Source: Xanthomarina sp. F2636L
GTDB lineage: Bacteria; Bacteroidota; Bacteroidia; Flavobacteriales; Flavobacteriaceae
Assembly (NCBI RefSeq): GCF_026410195.1
Contig: NZ_JAPMLM010000068.1
Location: 563,001 to 627,000 of the forward strand
Reading direction: 5' to 3'
Length of the DNA stretch: 64,000 nucleotides
A model generated the notes under the pieces. That model did not search any database. It had not been told where the DNA came from and was given only the letters and a program-made list of their open reading frames with translations. Position 1 is the first letter of the stretch. The number at the start of each line of letters is the position of its first letter. The position numbers were made by a program, and so were the translations under genes. Below are positions 54,098 through 62,448 of the stretch, one piece after another.

Positions 54098-54156
54098 TGT
54101 CATGCTGAGCTTGTCGAAGCATCTTATAAAGATTCTTCGCTACGCTCTGAATGACA
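54098..54156. repeat. REP-like extragenic palindrome
   Basis: A 59-base imperfect palindrome with paired blocks TGTCAT/ATGACA, GAGC/GCTC, CGAAG/CTTCG and ATCTT/AAGAT around a small loop. It lies four bases after the OsmC stop. It has no terminal T-run. The word 'GTCATGCTGAGCTTGTCGAAGCAT' is familiar as a highly repeated extragenic sequence in Flavobacteriaceae (recalled, not verified). Only one copy occurs in this window. Confidence 0.75.
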
Positions 54157-54176
54157 CATATTAATTCCTATAAAAT

Positions 54177-55868
54177 ATGCGCTGGACCCTTAAACCAAAA
54201 CCTGAAACTGAAAAATTAGTTTCCTTGCAAAAAGCACTTCAAGTAGATGAGGTAGTGGCTACTTTGTTATTGCAGCGTGGAATTGAAACTTATGAAGACG
54301 CTGAAACATTTTTCAGACCAAGTTTAGATCAGCTACATGATCCATTTTTGATGAAAGATATGGATAAGGCTGTTGAACGCATCGAACTTGCATTGTCCAG
54401 AAATGAGAATATTTTGGTTTTTGGGGATTATGATGTGGATGGAACATCTTCAGTCGCTTTAATGTCAAGCTATTTAAAAACAAGATCAGAGCAAATTGCC
54501 ACCTACATTCCTGATAGATACGACGAAGGTTATGGCGTTTCTATAAAAGGTATCGACTTTGCTCACGACAACGATTTCTCGCTAATTATCGCTTTAGACT
54601 GTGGCATTAAAGCTATTGATAAAGTAGCTTATGCCAAAGAAAAAGGTATCGATTTTATTATTTGCGATCATCACAGACCAGGAAATGAGCTTCCAGATGC
54701 TGTGGCCGTTTTAGATCCAAAACGAAACGATTGTAACTACCCATTTAAAGAACTTTGTGGTTGTGGTGTTGGGTTTAAACTTATTCAAGCCTTAGCAAGC
54801 AGAGAGGGAAAGTCTGTAGTAGAACTTACCGAATATTTAGACTTAGTAGCTACGGCTATTGGAGCAGATATTGTCCCTATTATTGGAGAAAATCGCGTTT
54901 TGGCATATTTGGGACTGCAAGTTATTAATAACAATCCAAGACCTGGAATTAAGGCTATTATCAATCAGGTAAATAAAGAAAATTTAACTATTACAGACGT
55001 GGTGTTTATTGTGGCTCCAAGAATAAATGCTGCAGGACGTATGAAACATGGCAACTATGCCGTGACTTTATTAAGCGAAACCGATTTTGAATTAGCTGAA
55101 ACCTATGCAGAAGAAATAGAAGCGTTTAATACAGACAGACGGGAAGCAGATAAAAGCATCACAGAAGAAGCTCTTGAACAAATAATTAAAGATAATGAGC
55201 AGGACCGATTTACTACGGTTGTTTATCATGAAACTTGGCATAAAGGTGTGATTGGTATTGTAGCTTCAAGACTTATAGAAACCTATTATAGACCAACCTT
55301 GGTATTTACAAAAAGTGGAGACAGACTTGCAGCTTCTGCACGTTCTATTTCAGGTTTTGATGTATATAATGCTTTGGAAGCTTGTTCTGAACATATCGAG
55401 CAATTTGGAGGTCATAAATATGCCGCAGGACTCACGCTTAAAGAAGAAAATTACAAAGCTTTTAAACAGGCTTTTGAAGATGAAGTCTCAAGAACAATTG
55501 ATAAACATTTACTAGTACCTGAAGTTAGAATTGATTTTAATATTAATCTACATCAAATAAATCGGAAACTATGGCGCATTTTATGCCAGTTTGCGCCTTT
55601 TGGGCCTGGAAATATGACACCTATTTTCATGACAGAAAATTTAAAAGATACAGGTTATGGCAAATGTGTTGGAGAAGACGATAAACATTTACGCATAACT
55701 GTATCACAAGGAGGAGATGAAAAATTGGTCTGCATTGGTTTTAATTTGGGAGACAAGCTACATTTAATTAAAAACAAAAATACGTTTAAAGCTGTTTATA
55801 CCATAGATGAAAATCATTGGCAAGGCCACACCTCACTTCAATTGAAGTTGAGAGACCTTAGAGACTAA
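54177..55868 (+). CDS. recJ: Single-stranded-DNA exonuclease RecJ
   Basis: A 563-residue 5'-3' ssDNA exonuclease of the DHH family, used in recombination and mismatch/base-excision repair. Catalytic motif I FGDYDVDG gives D84/D86/D88, motif III DHH is at 164-166, and DHHA1-domain GG-H motifs (AASARSISGFDVYNALEACSEHIEQFGGHKYAAG) are present. Length matches bacterial RecJ. It starts directly after the REP-like element. Confidence 0.94.
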   Translation: MRWTLKPKPETEKLVSLQKALQVDEVVATLLLQRGIETYEDAETFFRPSLDQLHDPFLMKDMDKAVERIELALSRNENILVFGDYDVDGTSSVALMSSYLKTRSEQIATYIPDRYDEGYGVSIKGIDFAHDNDFSLIIALDCGIKAIDKVAYAKEKGIDFIICDHHRPGNELPDAVAVLDPKRNDCNYPFKELCGCGVGFKLIQALASREGKSVVELTEYLDLVATAIGADIVPIIGENRVLAYLGLQVINNNPRPGIKAIINQVNKENLTITDVVFIVAPRINAAGRMKHGNYAVTLLSETDFELAETYAEEIEAFNTDRREADKSITEEALEQIIKDNEQDRFTTVVYHETWHKGVIGIVASRLIETYYRPTLVFTKSGDRLAASARSISGFDVYNALEACSEHIEQFGGHKYAAGLTLKEENYKAFKQAFEDEVSRTIDKHLLVPEVRIDFNINLHQINRKLWRILCQFAPFGPGNMTPIFMTENLKDTGYGKCVGEDDKHLRITVSQGGDEKLVCIGFNLGDKLHLIKNKNTFKAVYTIDENHWQGHTSLQLKLRDLRD

Positions 55869-55877
55869 AAATATTCC

Positions 55878-55931
55878 TATTTTAGATTTTTGTTAAAAAC
55901 TAAAATAAGACATCTTTCTATGATACATTTG
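55878..55931 (+). promoter_or_regulatory. Candidate promoter with upstream palindrome for the MFS gene
   Basis: A TACATTTG -7 box (55924-55931) lies 68 bases before the MFS ATG. Upstream, TATTTTAG (55878-55885) and CTAAAATA (55900-55907) form an inverted repeat with an inner TTTTT/AAAAA pair. It spans the -33 area and could be an operator, or simply AT-rich recJ trailer structure. Confidence 0.45.
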
Positions 55932-55999
55932 TGCAAAATTATAAAAAGACCTTTTAGGTTTCAATTCCGAAATTTCAAGACTTAAAAAGTCTGGATACT

Positions 56000-57277
56000 A
56001 TGAAACATCCCAATAAAAAAGATCCATACGCAGCTTTACGAATAAAAGAATTCAACATTTTTTTATTGTTGCGTTTTGCTTTGGTTTTTGCCTGGTCTAT
56101 GCAATTTATTGTGATAGAATGGCAAGTATATAGTTTAACTAAAGATCCATTATCACTTGGTATCATTGGGCTTATGGAAATTATTCCAGCTTTATCCATG
56201 GCTTTATTTGCAGGACATATAGTAGATCAAAAAGAGAAGCGAAATTTATTGGCTCTTTGTATTGCCTTGTTTTCACTTATAAGTTTAGGGTTGTTTTTAT
56301 TGACCTGGCCAAGAATAGTTCAAGATTGGTCTACAAACTCCATTCTGTATTGTATTTATGCTTTGGTATTTTTTGGAGGGTTCTTGCGTTCGTTTTTTGG
56401 ACCAACTATTTTCTCATTAATTGCTTTAATTGTTCCGAAAAAAATATACCCAAATGCTGCAACCTGGAGTAGTTCCACTTGGCAAATGGCATCCGTTCTA
56501 GGGCCTGCAACTGCTGGTGTTTTAATTAGCGTTATTGGCGTACATTGGTCGTTATGTATTGTATTTGGTTTGGTTATGTTTTCATTACTTGTTTTAACTC
56601 AAATTAAAAAGAAACCTATTTTAAATCCTAAAATTGGAGAACCTGTGATGCAGAGTTTAAAGGAAGGTGTCCGATTTGTATTTAAAACCAAAGCTATTCT
56701 AGGAGCCATTACTTTAGATATGGTTGCTGTTCTTTTTGGTGGTGCCGTGGCTCTACTTCCTATTTTTGCTCAAGATATTTTAAAAGTTGGCAGTGAAGGC
56801 TTTGGGGTGTTACGTGCAGCACCAGCTGTTGGTGCTTTTTTAACCATGTTGGCAACTGCTTATCTTCCTATTAGCAAAAACGCAGGTATGAAATTACTAG
56901 TAGCCATTTTTGGCTTTGGGGTTTGTATTATTGTTTTTGGTTTATCGTCTATTTTCTGGATTTCTGTAGTGGCACTTTTCTTTAGTGGTGTTACAGATGG
57001 AGTTTCTATGGTAATTAGACAAACCATTTTACAGATTAAAACGCCAGATCATATGAGAGGACGAGTATCTTCTGTAAACTCTATGTTTGTAGGTTCTTCA
57101 AACGAACTTGGTGCTTTTGAAAGTGGGGTAACAGCCAAACTTATGGGAACAGTAACTGCTGTAGTTTTTGGTGGAACCATGACACTGCTAACTGTAATTA
57201 CTACGGGAATTGTGTCTCCTTCGTTTAGAAAATTAGATTTAAGAAAAGATATTGAGGAACATGAGAGGGATGATTAA
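56000..57277 (+). CDS. MFS transporter (MFS_3-type)
   Basis: A 425-residue inner-membrane protein with 12 predicted helices in two halves. Landmarks are IEWQVYSLTKDPLSLGIIGLMEIIPALSMALFAGHIVDQKEKRNLL (motif A equivalent) and the mid-protein FVFKTKAILGAITLDMVAVLFGGAVALLPIFAQDIL of the enterobactin-exporter/EntS-like MFS_3 group. The substrate may be a siderophore or drug but cannot be decided here. It overlaps lpxH convergently by 4 bases, with no intervening terminator. Confidence 0.85.
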   Translation: MKHPNKKDPYAALRIKEFNIFLLLRFALVFAWSMQFIVIEWQVYSLTKDPLSLGIIGLMEIIPALSMALFAGHIVDQKEKRNLLALCIALFSLISLGLFLLTWPRIVQDWSTNSILYCIYALVFFGGFLRSFFGPTIFSLIALIVPKKIYPNAATWSSSTWQMASVLGPATAGVLISVIGVHWSLCIVFGLVMFSLLVLTQIKKKPILNPKIGEPVMQSLKEGVRFVFKTKAILGAITLDMVAVLFGGAVALLPIFAQDILKVGSEGFGVLRAAPAVGAFLTMLATAYLPISKNAGMKLLVAIFGFGVCIIVFGLSSIFWISVVALFFSGVTDGVSMVIRQTILQIKTPDHMRGRVSSVNSMFVGSSNELGAFESGVTAKLMGTVTAVVFGGTMTLLTVITTGIVSPSFRKLDLRKDIEEHERDD

Positions 57278-58026
57278 TATTCTTTCAACTCCAAAACTTC
57301 ACCATCAAAAACTCCATAGGTATAATATCCAATCCAATCACCAAGATTGATATATTTTGAGGTTTCGCTTATATCGATATTTAAAGGCAAATGTCTGTGA
57401 CCAAACACATAATAATCTCTATGTTTTTCTTCTTCCTTTTTTTTGCAGTATTGTACGAGCCATTCTTTGTCTTCACCTAAAAACTTGGCATCTTCATCTC
57501 CAGAAATCAGTTTGTTTTTAACAGACATATATTGTGCTAATTTCACCCCTAAATCTGGATGTAACCAACGGAATAACCATTTACTAAATGGATTGGTAAA
57601 CACCTTTTTCATGCGTTTATATCCTTTATCTCCTGGACCTAAACCATCTCCATGACCAATTAAAAAGGTCTTGCTATTAAAAGTGAATTCTTTGGGTTGG
57701 TGATAGACAGGAATGTTTAATTCTTCTTCAAAATAACCATTCATCCAAAGATCATGATTTCCAACAAAATAATAAATAGGAATTCCCGAATCGCTAATTT
57801 CTGCAAGCTTCCCAAGAGTTCTGGTAAAGCCTTTTGGTACAACAGTTTTGTATTCGAACCAAAAATCAAACAAGTCTCCCATTAAAAAAATAGCTGCAGC
57901 ATCTTCTTTTATTTCATCTAACCAAGCCACAAATTTTTGTTCACGAGGACGTGATTGTTCTGGGGTTGGTGCTCCAAGATGATTATCAGAAGCGAAATAG
58001 ATTTTTTTTCCTTTGGGAATATTCAT
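57274..58026 (-). CDS. lpxH: UDP-2,3-diacylglucosamine hydrolase (LpxH-type)
   Basis: Calcineurin-like phosphoesterase of lipid A synthesis, releasing UMP to leave lipid X. 250 residues from ATG 58026. The dimetal motifs are ASDNHLG (D14, H16), LMGDLFDFWFEY, VGNHDLWM, IGHGDGLGPGDKGYK and FGHRHLPL. The longer frame (58053) adds residues of no family similarity. It ends in a 4-base convergent overlap with the MFS gene. Confidence 0.9.
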   Translation of the reverse strand: MNIPKGKKIYFASDNHLGAPTPEQSRPREQKFVAWLDEIKEDAAAIFLMGDLFDFWFEYKTVVPKGFTRTLGKLAEISDSGIPIYYFVGNHDLWMNGYFEEELNIPVYHQPKEFTFNSKTFLIGHGDGLGPGDKGYKRMKKVFTNPFSKWLFRWLHPDLGVKLAQYMSVKNKLISGDEDAKFLGEDKEWLVQYCKKKEEEKHRDYYVFGHRHLPLNIDISETSKYINLGDWIGYYTYGVFDGEVLELKEY

Positions 58027-58090
58027 GAAGTAAATATAATTAATTCCTGCCAAGACAGAAATCTTAATGTTTGGGTTTTTCAGCTAAAAA

Positions 58091-58540
58091 CTAATTATCG
58101 CTAGCATACCACTCCGCAAAACTAGTATCTGTTTCTTGGAGTCTTAAAGAAAATAAAGAAATATGATTTGGTAATTGTTTTTTAATTTTTTCAGCAAAAT
58201 CAATCACCATCATTTCACTGGTTGGTTGATAATTTACCAATAGCACGCTATGTCCTCTTATCTCAAGTTCTTTGGCCAATTCCACATGTGGTGTGTTTTT
58301 ATTAAAAACGGTAGCATGATCAAAGACGTCTACTATTTCACTTTTTACTATTTTTTTAAGGTCGCCAAAGTCAATTACCATTCCATATTTTACATTATCT
58401 GTATCCGAAATTGGTGTTCCTATTACTGTTACAGACAGTTTATAACTGTGTCCATGAACATTTTTACATTTTCCATCGTAGCCATAAAGCGCATGTCCTG
58501 TTTCAAAAGAAAATTGCTTAGTGATTCTAATTTTACTCAT
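58091..58540 (-). CDS. queD: 6-carboxytetrahydropterin synthase / PTPS family
   Basis: T-fold enzyme of queuosine/preQ0 or pterin synthesis. 149 residues from ATG 58540. Zinc ligands H16, H29, H31 (FETGHALYGYDGKCKNVHGHSY) and the catalytic cysteine C25 are present, along with the FDHATVFN motif and the glutamate anchor near the end (LQETDTSFAEWY). The upstream extension to 58612 was rejected because it overlaps the divergent promoter zone. Confidence 0.9.
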   Translation of the reverse strand: MSKIRITKQFSFETGHALYGYDGKCKNVHGHSYKLSVTVIGTPISDTDNVKYGMVIDFGDLKKIVKSEIVDVFDHATVFNKNTPHVELAKELEIRGHSVLLVNYQPTSEMMVIDFAEKIKKQLPNHISLFSLRLQETDTSFAEWYASDN

Positions 58541-58560
58541 TGAATGTTTTATTATAAATG

Positions 58561-58607
58561 CAAAGATAGTTGTTTTGTAAAAGCAATTGGTTTTTAGTCT
58601 ACATTTG
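58561..58607. promoter_or_regulatory. Divergent promoters for queD and the 2OG oxygenase
   Basis: On the plus strand TTG (58575-58577) and TACATTTG (58600-58607) are 22 bases apart, a good match to the Bacteroidota pattern, 26 bases before the oxygenase ATG. On the minus strand TATCTTTG (58561-58568) is a -7 box for queD, 20 bases before its ATG; its -33 half is less clear. Confidence 0.6.
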
Positions 58608-58633
58608 CGCACTTTTTAAATTTTTTATAAAGA

Positions 58634-59275
58634 ATGAATCAGCTTTTTGAAGACCGATCTTTTATTGAGAATCCTCAATATGAGTCTATTATTGAAGATA
58701 TTTTAAAAAAACAATATTCTGTAATTGAAGATTTTTTTACAGCTGAAGATGTTTCGGTTTTACGACAATCCTTAATAGAAAAACATGAAGAAGATGCCTT
58801 TAAAAAAGCAGCTATTGGAAATCATTTAAATGAAATAATCATAAAATCGATTCGTGGCGATGTTATTCTATGGATTGATGAGTTAAAGGCCAATGAAGCC
58901 GAAAAGATTTTCTTTAATAAGATAAATAATTTGGTGAGCTATCTAAACAAAACCTGTTTCTTAGGAATTCTACATAAAGAATTTCATTATGCCTTATATC
59001 CTAAAGGCACATATTATAAAAGACATATAGACACCTTTCAAAATGACGACAGACGAAAACTTTCTATTGTATGTTATTTAAATGAAGATGGTTGGTTACC
59101 GGAAAATGGTGGTGAATTGGTATTGTACTTAGATGAAAACGAAAAAGAAACCGAAAAGGTTATTTATCCGTTTCCAGGACGTGTGGTTATTTTTGAAAGC
59201 CAGATTATAGAACACGAAGTAAAACCTGTAAACACAGAAAGGATGAGTATTACAGGTTGGTTAAAAACACGTTAG
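58634..59275 (+). CDS. 2OG-Fe(II) oxygenase (prolyl-4-hydroxylase-like)
   Basis: A 213-residue cytoplasmic oxygenase with a double-stranded beta-helix. The iron ligands H131 and D133 (YKRHIDTF) and H194 (IEHEV) with R203 (for 2-oxoglutarate) are visible. LSIVCYLNEDGWLPENGGELVLYLD is a P4H hallmark. It is about 90 bases from the divergent queD start, with no known functional link. Substrate unknown. Confidence 0.85.
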   Translation: MNQLFEDRSFIENPQYESIIEDILKKQYSVIEDFFTAEDVSVLRQSLIEKHEEDAFKKAAIGNHLNEIIIKSIRGDVILWIDELKANEAEKIFFNKINNLVSYLNKTCFLGILHKEFHYALYPKGTYYKRHIDTFQNDDRRKLSIVCYLNEDGWLPENGGELVLYLDENEKETEKVIYPFPGRVVIFESQIIEHEVKPVNTERMSITGWLKTR

Positions 59276-59276
59276 C

Positions 59277-59375
59277 TTAACGATTTTTTCTACGGTTATA
59301 CACATAAATTACTACAAGTACAATTGCCAAAATTAGAAACAAACCGTTTCCGCTTAAAAAGTTTAAAAAATCCAT
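59277..59375 (-). CDS. Putative 32-residue single-helix membrane protein
   Basis: ATG at 59375, stop at 59277. The protein opens with a short polar N-terminus (MDFLNFLSGNG), then one strongly hydrophobic helix (residues about 11-26, FLILAIVLVVIYVY), then a basic tail (NRRKNR), the pattern of an inner-membrane peptide with its C-terminus inside. It begins one base after the stop of the 59-residue protein, which supports a shared transcript. It is too short for standard ORF calling. Its role is unknown; a regulatory subunit of the upstream transporter is one possibility. Confidence 0.55.
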   Translation of the reverse strand: MDFLNFLSGNGLFLILAIVLVVIYVYNRRKNR

Positions 59376-59376
59376 A

Positions 59377-59556
59377 TTATTCTTTATTTATTCTGTTTTT
59401 ATTATATCTATAAATTAAATATGCAATTATAACAAGAGTTACAAAAGGCAATAAGCTTCCAATAAACACGCCAATTTCATAGGAGCCATCGGGGGCTTCT
59501 TTTATTTTTTCGTTAATATCAACTTCTTGAATTAAGTTTATAATTGCAAACATCAT
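59377..59556 (-). CDS. Putative 59-residue single-helix membrane protein
   Basis: Starts with adjacent ATG codons (59556 or 59553). It has a short hydrophobic start (MMFAIINLI), an acidic/polar middle (QEVDINEKIKEAPDG), one membrane helix (about 29-49, GVFIGSLLPFVTLVIIAYLIY) and a basic tail (RYNKNRINKE). It lies 17 bases after the MATE stop on the same strand and one base before the next small gene, so it is probably in the GNAT-MATE operon. I do not recognise the family. Confidence 0.55.
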   Translation of the reverse strand: MMFAIINLIQEVDINEKIKEAPDGSYEIGVFIGSLLPFVTLVIIAYLIYRYNKNRINKE

Positions 59557-59573
59557 TTTAATTTTTTATAAAG

Positions 59574-60908
59574 TTAATCCTTTTGACTAAGTGGTAAAAA
59601 TTCTCTTCTAAATTTTATAATTAAAGGAAAGCCTCTTGCTATTATCCAACAGGTGAAAGCTGTAAAAATAGCGTATAGTTTAAGGTCCATGCTATCTAGC
59701 CAAAATAATATAGGAACAAACACGAGCAACGTTGAAAGCAGTAAAAGGTTTCTTAAATCCTTCATTTTACCTAGACCTTTAAACATACCATCAAAAATAA
59801 AAGCAATAGCACATAAAGGTTGCATGGCTAAAACCATCCAGAATATCTTATAAAATTCTTTTAACACTTCTGGTTCTTTAGTAAAAATAGTGCCAATAGA
59901 ATAATAAAATAGGCCTCCAAGAATAGCTAAAAATAAACCCAAATAAACTCCATATTTAATAAGCTTATTACTTAATTCAATAAGTTTATTGTATTCTTTT
60001 CCTCCTAATAGTTTTCCAGACAAAATATTCCCGGCACTTGCATAACCATCTACAATAAAAGCTCCTAAAAACCATAAATTTATGGCAATAGTATAAGCAG
60101 CAATGTATTGTTTTCCGTAGCTAGTAGAAAAAGCACTTGCAAAATAAAGCGTGACATTTAACGCTAACGTTCTAACAAATAAATTTAGAATCATAACCGT
60201 AAAACGTTTCATTTCTTTATTAAATGGAAGATGTAATTTCAAAGAAATAGGCGTTTTCTTTAATAAGTAATAAGCAGATAAAATAGCCATTAACATTTGG
60301 GCCATAACGCTTGCGTAAGCTGCTCCCTGAATGTGCATGGCCGGAACCAAACCTTCTATTCCATACACTAAAATAAAATCTAATACAATATTTGAGGATG
60401 CTCCAACAATAGCAATAATCATAGGATAATATGTGTTTTGTAATCCTCTAAAAGTTCCAAATATGGCGATAGTAAATAATGTAAAAGGAAAACCAAACAC
60501 ACGAATTTTATAATAAGCAATACTGTAATCTAAAATAATATTGGAGGCATTATAAAGCTTGAATATTTGCTCTGCAAAAGGGTAAGTCACTAAAATTATT
60601 AAAATGCTTAACGAAGTAATAATAAAAATGGCTTGAGCTGGTAAATTTTTAACCTTGTCCAAATTATTTGCTCCTACATATTGTGAAACAATAGATGAAA
60701 TTGCACTTCTAGTCTGACCAAGAACCCAAATAAGCATGGAAATAAAAGCACCAACAATACCAACAGCTGCTAAAGATTCGGTAGCATTAAAATCTACATT
60801 TCCTACAATAGCCGTGTCCGTTAATGATAAAATAGGTTCAGACACTCCAGCAATTAAAGCTGGAATAGCTAATTTATTTATATGTTTTAAACTAATATTT
60901 GTGCTCAC
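59574..60908 (-). CDS. MATE-family multidrug/metabolite efflux transporter
   Basis: A 444-residue inner-membrane antiporter with 12 helices in two MatE repeats. DinF-like motifs are seen at the start (IPALIAGVSEPILSLTDTAIVG) and in the middle (GFPFTLFTIAIFGTFRGLQNTYYPMIIAIVGASSNIVLDFILVYG). It starts with GTG at 60908, in a four-base overlap with the GNAT stop (GTGA), so it is translationally coupled. The family exports cationic drugs or metabolites with Na+ or H+. Confidence 0.9.
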   Translation of the reverse strand: MSTNISLKHINKLAIPALIAGVSEPILSLTDTAIVGNVDFNATESLAAVGIVGAFISMLIWVLGQTRSAISSIVSQYVGANNLDKVKNLPAQAIFIITSLSILIILVTYPFAEQIFKLYNASNIILDYSIAYYKIRVFGFPFTLFTIAIFGTFRGLQNTYYPMIIAIVGASSNIVLDFILVYGIEGLVPAMHIQGAAYASVMAQMLMAILSAYYLLKKTPISLKLHLPFNKEMKRFTVMILNLFVRTLALNVTLYFASAFSTSYGKQYIAAYTIAINLWFLGAFIVDGYASAGNILSGKLLGGKEYNKLIELSNKLIKYGVYLGLFLAILGGLFYYSIGTIFTKEPEVLKEFYKIFWMVLAMQPLCAIAFIFDGMFKGLGKMKDLRNLLLLSTLLVFVPILFWLDSMDLKLYAIFTAFTCWIIARGFPLIIKFRREFLPLSQKD

Positions 60909-61405
60909 AGGATTAATTCATAGCAGTAAAAAGGAAACTTACTTTGTTTTGGGAAATAAATTTTTCCCGTTTTTCTATAATTGCGAAGTTCATAAAATTT
61001 TTGATTTCGGGTGTTTTGGGAAAAAGTATCTAGTCTAACGGATGTGAAATGGTTTTGCACAGCAAATGTTTCAGCAAAATCCATCAGTTTTTGCGCATAA
61101 CCTTTTCCTTGTGAGTTTGGATGTACAGCCAATCTATGAATATAAATGTTATTATTATTTGGAGTTAACCATGTAATAGGAACATACTCTTCATCCATAA
61201 AAGTTGAAATAACAATACAACCTAAAATTTTAGACTCTTTTTCTAATAGAAATAATTCATCTCTAGATACATCATTTTCAAAAGCCTTTCTACTTGGATA
61301 ATTTTCATTCCATTGAAAAACAGCATTATTAATCATAAAATCAGCACAAGCCCGAGTTATTTCTAAAATGCTATCAATATCCTTATAAGTAGCTTTCCGA
61401 ATCAA
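60905..61405 (-). CDS. GNAT-family N-acetyltransferase
   Basis: A 166-residue acetyltransferase. The acetyl-CoA site is NIYIHRLAVHPNSQGKGYAQKLMDFAE (R/Q-x-x-G-x-G/A pattern), followed by VRLDTFSQNTRNQKFYELRNYRKTGKIYFPK. The start is a TTG at 61403-61405; no ATG is in frame nearby, and 'MIRKAT' is the usual family N-terminus. Substrate is unknown. It leads the GNAT-MATE operon. Confidence 0.85.
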   Translation of the reverse strand: MIRKATYKDIDSILEITRACADFMINNAVFQWNENYPSRKAFENDVSRDELFLLEKESKILGCIVISTFMDEEYVPITWLTPNNNNIYIHRLAVHPNSQGKGYAQKLMDFAETFAVQNHFTSVRLDTFSQNTRNQKFYELRNYRKTGKIYFPKQSKFPFYCYELIL

Positions 61406-61462
61406 TTTTAATGTTTACTTTTGCACAAATTATCGTGTAAATTTAGTTTTTATTTATTGATT

Positions 61463-62260
61463 ATGAAGAATATATTAGTTCCTGTTGGTTCATCTCCAAA
61501 TGCTGTAAGTCATTTACAATATGCAGTAGACTTTGCTAGAGCGTTTGACGCAAAATTATTTGTTGTCCAAATTTATAATATTTATTCCAAAGCTGGAACA
61601 ATGATTAAGGTTGATGAAATTTTAGAACGTGAAAGTTTAAACTTTTTAAAAGCACATATTGCCAAAGTTGATACTAAAGGTGTTGAAATATATATTAAAA
61701 CCTATAAAGGCAAATTGGTAGAAACTTTAGAAGCAAAATCTAAATCTTTAAACATAGATCTTATTATGTTGGAGCCTAGAACAAATTCTGTGAAAGAAGA
61801 GGTTTATTTAGGAAAAACTTCAGGAAGAATTATAAAGCAAACTAATATTCCTGCATTGATAGTTCCTGAAGGCTATATTTACAAACCAATTATTTATATT
61901 CTAATGGCTTTAAAATCTGCCATTATTAAAAAAGATGATGCTTTAAAACCATTACTTGATATTAAAAATCAATTTAAGTCTATTGTAAATTTATTATTGG
62001 TAAAAACACCTTTTCATAATGATGGTGATTTTGATATAGATGAGGAGTTAAAACCTATTATTACCAATACAACTTACGCCGAAAATGCGACTACTTTTCA
62101 AGGAGTTTTAGAACATTATAAAGACAACGATCCAGACTTATTATGTGTTGTAAGACGTAAACGTGGATTTTTCAACAAACTTTGGGAAAAAAATACTATT
62201 TTGAAAAAAGATTTTCAAAGTAGCACCTTGCCCGTTTTAGTTTTAAGTGGATTAAAATAA
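61463..62260 (+). CDS. Universal stress protein (tandem Usp)
   Basis: A 265-residue protein from ATG 61463. The first half is a clear Usp domain (ILVPVGSSPNAVSHLQYAVDFARAFDAKLFVVQIY ... IIKQTNIPALIVPEG), lacking an obvious complete G-2x-G-9x-G-S/T ATP motif. The second half (about 150-265) is a diverged Usp repeat (ENATTFQGVLEHYKDNDPDLLCVVRRKRGFF). A TACTTTTG -7 box lies at 61416-61423. Confidence 0.85.
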   Translation: MKNILVPVGSSPNAVSHLQYAVDFARAFDAKLFVVQIYNIYSKAGTMIKVDEILERESLNFLKAHIAKVDTKGVEIYIKTYKGKLVETLEAKSKSLNIDLIMLEPRTNSVKEEVYLGKTSGRIIKQTNIPALIVPEGYIYKPIIYILMALKSAIIKKDDALKPLLDIKNQFKSIVNLLLVKTPFHNDGDFDIDEELKPIITNTTYAENATTFQGVLEHYKDNDPDLLCVVRRKRGFFNKLWEKNTILKKDFQSSTLPVLVLSGLK

Positions 62261-62331
62261 ATTAACTTTAATTTGCTTTAAAGTAGTATCTTTAAAACTT
62301 GTTCTGGAAGAAAGTGGCAAAAAAATAATTT

Positions 62332-62405
62332 GGGGGATTAGCTCAGTTGGCTAGAGCGCTACGCTGGCAGCGTAGAAGTCATCGGTTCGAATCCGATATT
62401 CTCCA
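62332..62405 (+). tRNA. tRNA-Ala (anticodon GGC)
   Basis: A 74-base cloverleaf: acceptor 7 bp (GGGGGAT with ATTCTCC), D-arm GCTC/GAGC, anticodon stem CTACG/CGTAG with loop CTGGCAG (anticodon GGC at 62366-62368), T-arm ATCGG/CCGAT with TTCGAAT loop, discriminator A. CCA is not encoded in full. It reads GCC/GCU alanine codons. A terminator hairpin follows. Confidence 0.95.
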
Positions 62406-62417
62406 CAAATGGTAAAG

Positions 62418-62448
62418 ACGTCTTTATAATTTATAAAGGCGTTTTTTT
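62418..62448 (+). terminator. Rho-independent terminator after tRNA-Ala
   Basis: ACGTCTTTATAA pairs with TTTATAAAGGCGT (one G-T wobble), followed by seven T on the plus strand. It begins 12 bases after the tRNA end and overlaps the 3' end of the convergent hydrolase gene. Confidence 0.8.
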
